Shown: positions 7,566-9,933 of the stretch, one piece after another
Numbering within the stretch: position 1 is the first letter of the stretch
Layout of the letters: every line of letters starts with the position of its first letter
NCBI GenBank assembly: GCA_018679695.1
Contig: JAHHKH010000011.1
Coordinates: 1 to 9,933 of the forward strand
Direction of reading: 5' to 3'
DNA length: 9,933 nucleotides
DNA from: Maribacter sp.
Lineage (GTDB): Bacteria; Bacteroidota; Bacteroidia; Flavobacteriales; Flavobacteriaceae
Made by a program: the position numbers and the translations under genes
Notes under the pieces: model-generated
Told to the model about the DNA's origin: nothing
Databases searched by the model: none
Seen by the model: the letters and a program-made list of their open reading frames with translations, nothing else

Positions 7566-7963
7566 CTCTATTGATAAAAGGCATGACACCCATATTGAAT
7601 AAAGGGGATTATATATTCGCTACGGTAAAAGATATAAGCGCAATCGATAGAAATGATACCATCTGTGAATTCAATGAGGAAGAGGGGGTTTCTGTGATCA
7701 TTGAGAAGCGTAAGGCAGACGAACTAAGGCTTGATTATACATTTATATCGACTTGGATAACGCTTAAGATCCATTCTTCTTTGGATGCCATTGGTTTAAT
7801 TGCCTTGGTTTCAAAAGTACTGGCCAAAAATCATATAAGTTGTAATGTCATAGCCGGCTATTATCACGACCACATTTTTGTGGCTAAAAAAGATGCGATA
7901 AGAGCAATTAATGTTTTAACCGATTTGTCCAATAACCACAAGCAAGATGAAAAGATTATGTAA
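7544..7963 (+). CDS. ACT-domain protein (DUF2241/ACT_7 type)
   Basis: A 139-residue soluble protein. The N-terminus AGETDLALLIKGMTPIL is the characteristic opening of the family of short proteins with an N-terminal DUF2241-like module and a C-terminal ACT_7 domain. The ACT part runs from about residue 70 to 130, with SSLDAIGLIALVSKVLA (78-94) as the first helix and ISCNVIAGYYHDHIFV (98-113) as the strand-turn-strand. ACT domains usually bind amino acids and regulate enzymes; this stand-alone type has no firmly known ligand or partner. The family-typical N-terminus starts exactly at the ATG at 7544, which supports this start even though it overlaps the upstream membrane-protein gene by 22 nt in another frame. 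The overlap points to translational coupling. It is the last gene of the short-spaced run; a 109-nt gap follows. Confidence 0.85.
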   Translation: MAGETDLALLIKGMTPILNKGDYIFATVKDISAIDRNDTICEFNEEEGVSVIIEKRKADELRLDYTFISTWITLKIHSSLDAIGLIALVSKVLAKNHISCNVIAGYYHDHIFVAKKDAIRAINVLTDLSNNHKQDEKIM

Positions 7964-8072
7964 TTCGAAATATGTATTTTTATAATGCTTGATTTCTTAG
8001 GTAAAAGTCCATTTGAATTAATGCCAAGGTCATAGTCTAACCATTTACAATAATTTAAAAAGAACAAGAAGT

Positions 8073-9701
8073 ATGGGGAAATATGTAATAATTTCAATTT
8101 TGTTGGTACTAGTGGGTTGTAAAACGGATAAAACAACGGAACGGGCTTTAGTGGAAATTAACCAATCAGCCATTGGCCGGCACATTGAACGTTTGGCATC
8201 GGATGAATTCATGGGAAGAAAACCATTCACCGAAGGAGAGGTCAAAACAGTTTCCTATCTAGAAGCAGAGTTTGCAAAACTTGGTCTTTTACCGGGCAAT
8301 GGGGAAAGTTTTTTTCAAGATGTTCCCATGGTCGAAATTACCGCTACACCTACTGATAAAATGAAAATTTCAGGACCGGAAGGGGATTTTGAATTGGAAT
8401 ATTTGGAGGATTTTGCCCTAGTTGCAGAAAAAATCGAACCTGGCAATACCCTTGAGAATTCCGAACTTGTTTTCGCCGGTTTCGGTATTGTAGCCCCTGA
8501 ATACGGTTGGAATGATTATAATGGAATTGATTGGAAAGGAAAGACAGCAGTGGTTTTAATAAACGACCCTGGTTTTAAATCCGGGGATTCAACATTGTTC
8601 AAGGGAAATGAGATGACCTATTACGGTCGTTGGACGTATAAATTTGAAGAAGCGGCCAGACAGGGGGCCGATGGGGTACTTATTATTCACGATACCGAAC
8701 CTGCTTCCTATGGGTGGAATGTGGTTCAATCTAGTTGGAGAGGCGGCCAATTGAATATAGAAAGTACGAATCCTGTTGCCGATATCAATGCGTGGATCAG
8801 CAATGAAAGTGCCAATAAAATATTGGAAGCTTCCTCTTATAAAAGGAAAGATTATAAAAAGATTGCTGGGCAAAAGGGCTTTAAACCAATTCCATTGGGG
8901 CTAACGGCTTCGGTTAAAGTTGCCAATACACTTAAAAGGGATGTTTCCAAGAATGTAGTTGCTATTTTACCAGGTACCGAGAGAAAGGATGAATACATTA
9001 TTTATTCTGCCCATTGGGACCATTTCGGGATTGGCATCCCGGTAGAGGGCGACTCCATTTATAACGGTGCGCTTGACAATGCCTCAGGGACAGCCTGCTT
9101 ATTGGCAATTGCAGAAGCCTTTAAAAAATCCGCCCCGCCTAAAAGATCAGTGGTTTTTATGGCGGTAACTGGGGAGGAACAAGGTTTGTTGGGTTCTGCC
9201 TATTATGCAGAAAATCCCATTTATGAGCCAGAGAAAACTGTAGCGAATATTAATATGGATGGGGTTATGAGTCCGGGGCGGATGAAAGATTTGACCATAA
9301 CTGGTTTTGGGCATTCTGAAATGGATGAATATGGTAAGGCTGCCGCCGAAAAACAGGGACGATATGTAATTCCAGATCCCGAAGCGGAAAAAGGATACTT
9401 TTTTAGATCAGACCACTTTAATTTCGCTAGAATCGGTATCCCGGCCTTGTATGCGGGAGGAAGCTATGAACATTTTGAAAAAGGGATTGAATATGCCAAA
9501 CAGATGAATGATGAATATCTTAAACACAGATACCATCAACCATCGGACGAATATGATCCAACAACTACCGACTTAAGTGGGGCGCAATTTGATGCCCAAC
9601 TCTATTACAATGTTGGCTTACAATTGGCGAATGAAGATTATTTTCCTAAATGGTATGAGGGTAGTGAATTTAAGGCTGCCAGGGAAACAACAAGTGATTA
9701 A
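8073..9701 (+). CDS. lipoprotein M28 family zinc aminopeptidase with PA domain
   Basis: A 542-residue exported metallopeptidase. The N-terminus is a lipoprotein signal ending LVLVGC with Cys16 as the lipidated residue, so it should be anchored in the outer or inner membrane facing the periplasm or outside. A protease-associated (PA) insert occupies about residues 118-285 (FAGFGIVAPEYGWNDY, DWKGKTAVVLIN). The M28 catalytic domain follows, with the co-catalytic zinc set visible: His314 in SAHWDH, bridging Asp335 in GALDNASG, catalytic Glu368 and ligand Glu369 in TGEEQGLLGS, Asp396 in NMDG and His488 in HQPSDE. All ligands are present, so the enzyme is likely active as an aminopeptidase or carboxypeptidase on peptides; the substrate is not predictable. 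It sits 109 nt after the ACT gene, so it may have its own promoter, though only weak promoter-like sequence was seen there. Length is normal for the family. Confidence 0.93.
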   Translation: MGKYVIISILLVLVGCKTDKTTERALVEINQSAIGRHIERLASDEFMGRKPFTEGEVKTVSYLEAEFAKLGLLPGNGESFFQDVPMVEITATPTDKMKISGPEGDFELEYLEDFALVAEKIEPGNTLENSELVFAGFGIVAPEYGWNDYNGIDWKGKTAVVLINDPGFKSGDSTLFKGNEMTYYGRWTYKFEEAARQGADGVLIIHDTEPASYGWNVVQSSWRGGQLNIESTNPVADINAWISNESANKILEASSYKRKDYKKIAGQKGFKPIPLGLTASVKVANTLKRDVSKNVVAILPGTERKDEYIIYSAHWDHFGIGIPVEGDSIYNGALDNASGTACLLAIAEAFKKSAPPKRSVVFMAVTGEEQGLLGSAYYAENPIYEPEKTVANINMDGVMSPGRMKDLTITGFGHSEMDEYGKAAAEKQGRYVIPDPEAEKGYFFRSDHFNFARIGIPALYAGGSYEHFEKGIEYAKQMNDEYLKHRYHQPSDEYDPTTTDLSGAQFDAQLYYNVGLQLANEDYFPKWYEGSEFKAARETTSD

Positions 9702-9768
9702 AAGCAGGTATTCATGGTAACAAGAAATATAGGCACTACTTGTTCAATTTTGCATATAGTGTTCTTTA

Positions 9769-9796
9769 TTGTTTTTTTTGAATCATTCTAAATTTT
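9769..9796 (+). promoter_or_regulatory. possible promoter for the IcmF-type mutase gene
   Basis: In the 154-nt AT-rich spacer, TTG at 9769-9771 is followed by 17 nt (including an eight-T run) and TAAATTTT at 9789-9796. This agrees with the Bacteroidota TTG...TAnnTTTG pattern except for the final G. It would give a leader of roughly 50 nt before the ATG at 9856. AT-rich DNA yields such matches by chance, so this is tentative. Confidence 0.3.
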
Positions 9797-9855
9797 AATC
9801 TCTTTTTATTGAATATTCCGTAAATTACTTCTTTAAAAATGAGTGTTTATTACAG

Positions 9856-9933
9856 ATGAAGCAAGTAGACCCCTATAAACCTAAGAACAAAGTACGTATC
9901 GTTACCGCAGCCTCACTTTTTGATGGGCATGAT
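9856..9933 (+). CDS. IcmF/methylmalonyl-CoA mutase family protein, N-terminal fragment
   Basis: Only the first 26 codons are in the window; the gene continues past the right edge. The peptide KPKNKVRIVTAASLFDGHD (about residues 8-26) closely resembles the N-terminal cobalamin-binding domain of fused isobutyryl-CoA mutases (IcmF), where VTAASLFDGHD precedes a conserved helix. His25 in the D-x-H motif would be the lower axial cobalt ligand. Such enzymes interconvert isobutyryl- and butyryl-CoA, or related acyl-CoAs, using adenosylcobalamin; full-length IcmF also carries a G-protein chaperone domain, which cannot be checked here. The ATG is preceded by an A/T-rich leader with no Shine-Dalgarno sequence, and the family-like N-terminus begins just after it. 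A separate methylmalonyl-CoA mutase family protein of the same type is the alternative. Confidence 0.72.
   Translation, partial: MKQVDPYKPKNKVRIVTAASLFDGHD

Noticed and set aside
8012..8048. TTTG at 8012-8015 with TAACCATTTA further on as a promoter for the M28 gene.
   Set aside because: The -7 element does not fit TAnnTTTG and the spacing is long; too weak to annotate.
7864..8245. Minus-strand open frames across the ACT/M28 intergenic gap.
   Set aside because: They overlap two well-supported + strand genes, show no recognisable domain, and are explained as antisense shadows.
9689..9744. Inverted repeats AACAAG (9719-9724)/CTTGTT (9739-9744) and AACAAGT (9689-9695)/ACTTGTT (9738-9744) as a terminator after the M28 gene.
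   Set aside because: The stems are short and AT-rich with loops of 14 and 42 nt, and no T-run follows directly; the eight-T run at 9772-9779 is too far away. Not a convincing intrinsic terminator.

Overview
The window looks like a chromosomal segment of a Bacteroidota, most likely a marine Flavobacteriaceae. The evidence is moderate-to-low GC, A-rich leaders without clear Shine-Dalgarno sequences, a near-perfect Bacteroidota-type promoter (TTTG, 18-nt spacer, TATATTTG), and protein families typical of that group (an Asp-box sortilin-like exoprotein, a secreted S9 peptidase, a lipoprotein M28 peptidase, and an IcmF-type mutase N-terminus). The genus cannot be fixed from the sequence alone. No rRNA, tRNA, CRISPR array, insertion sequence or phage gene was seen.

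Layout. The left edge (1-296, +) holds the C-terminus of a phosphotriesterase-family metallohydrolase. It converges on a very long minus-strand gene (293-3568) for a secreted Asp-box/VPS10-type beta-propeller protein, and the two stop codons share one TTAA. A divergent intergenic region (3569-3764) carries the best promoter in the window and drives a secreted S9 prolyl-oligopeptidase-family enzyme (3765-5723). Then come four genes on the + strand with short gaps: a galactose-mutarotase-like protein (5830-6714), a DUF1643 protein (6749-7294), a three-helix CBU_0592-like membrane protein (7305-7565) and an ACT-domain protein (7544-7963) whose start overlaps the membrane-protein gene by 22 nt. 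Next is a lipoprotein M28 metallopeptidase with a PA insert (8073-9701). After a 154-nt AT-rich spacer, the first 26 codons of an IcmF/methylmalonyl-CoA-mutase-family gene (9856-9933) run off the right edge.

Function. The exported proteins (S9 peptidase, M28 lipopeptidase, Asp-box protein) fit a peptide-scavenging, envelope-hydrolase lifestyle. The mutase at the right edge would fit catabolism of branched-chain or odd-chain acyl-CoA, but its presence next to the peptidases may be coincidental. The small-gene cluster at 6749-7963 is the least understood part. I found no convincing evidence of a new defence, mobile or biosynthetic system; most of the window is ordinary flavobacterial core or near-core content.
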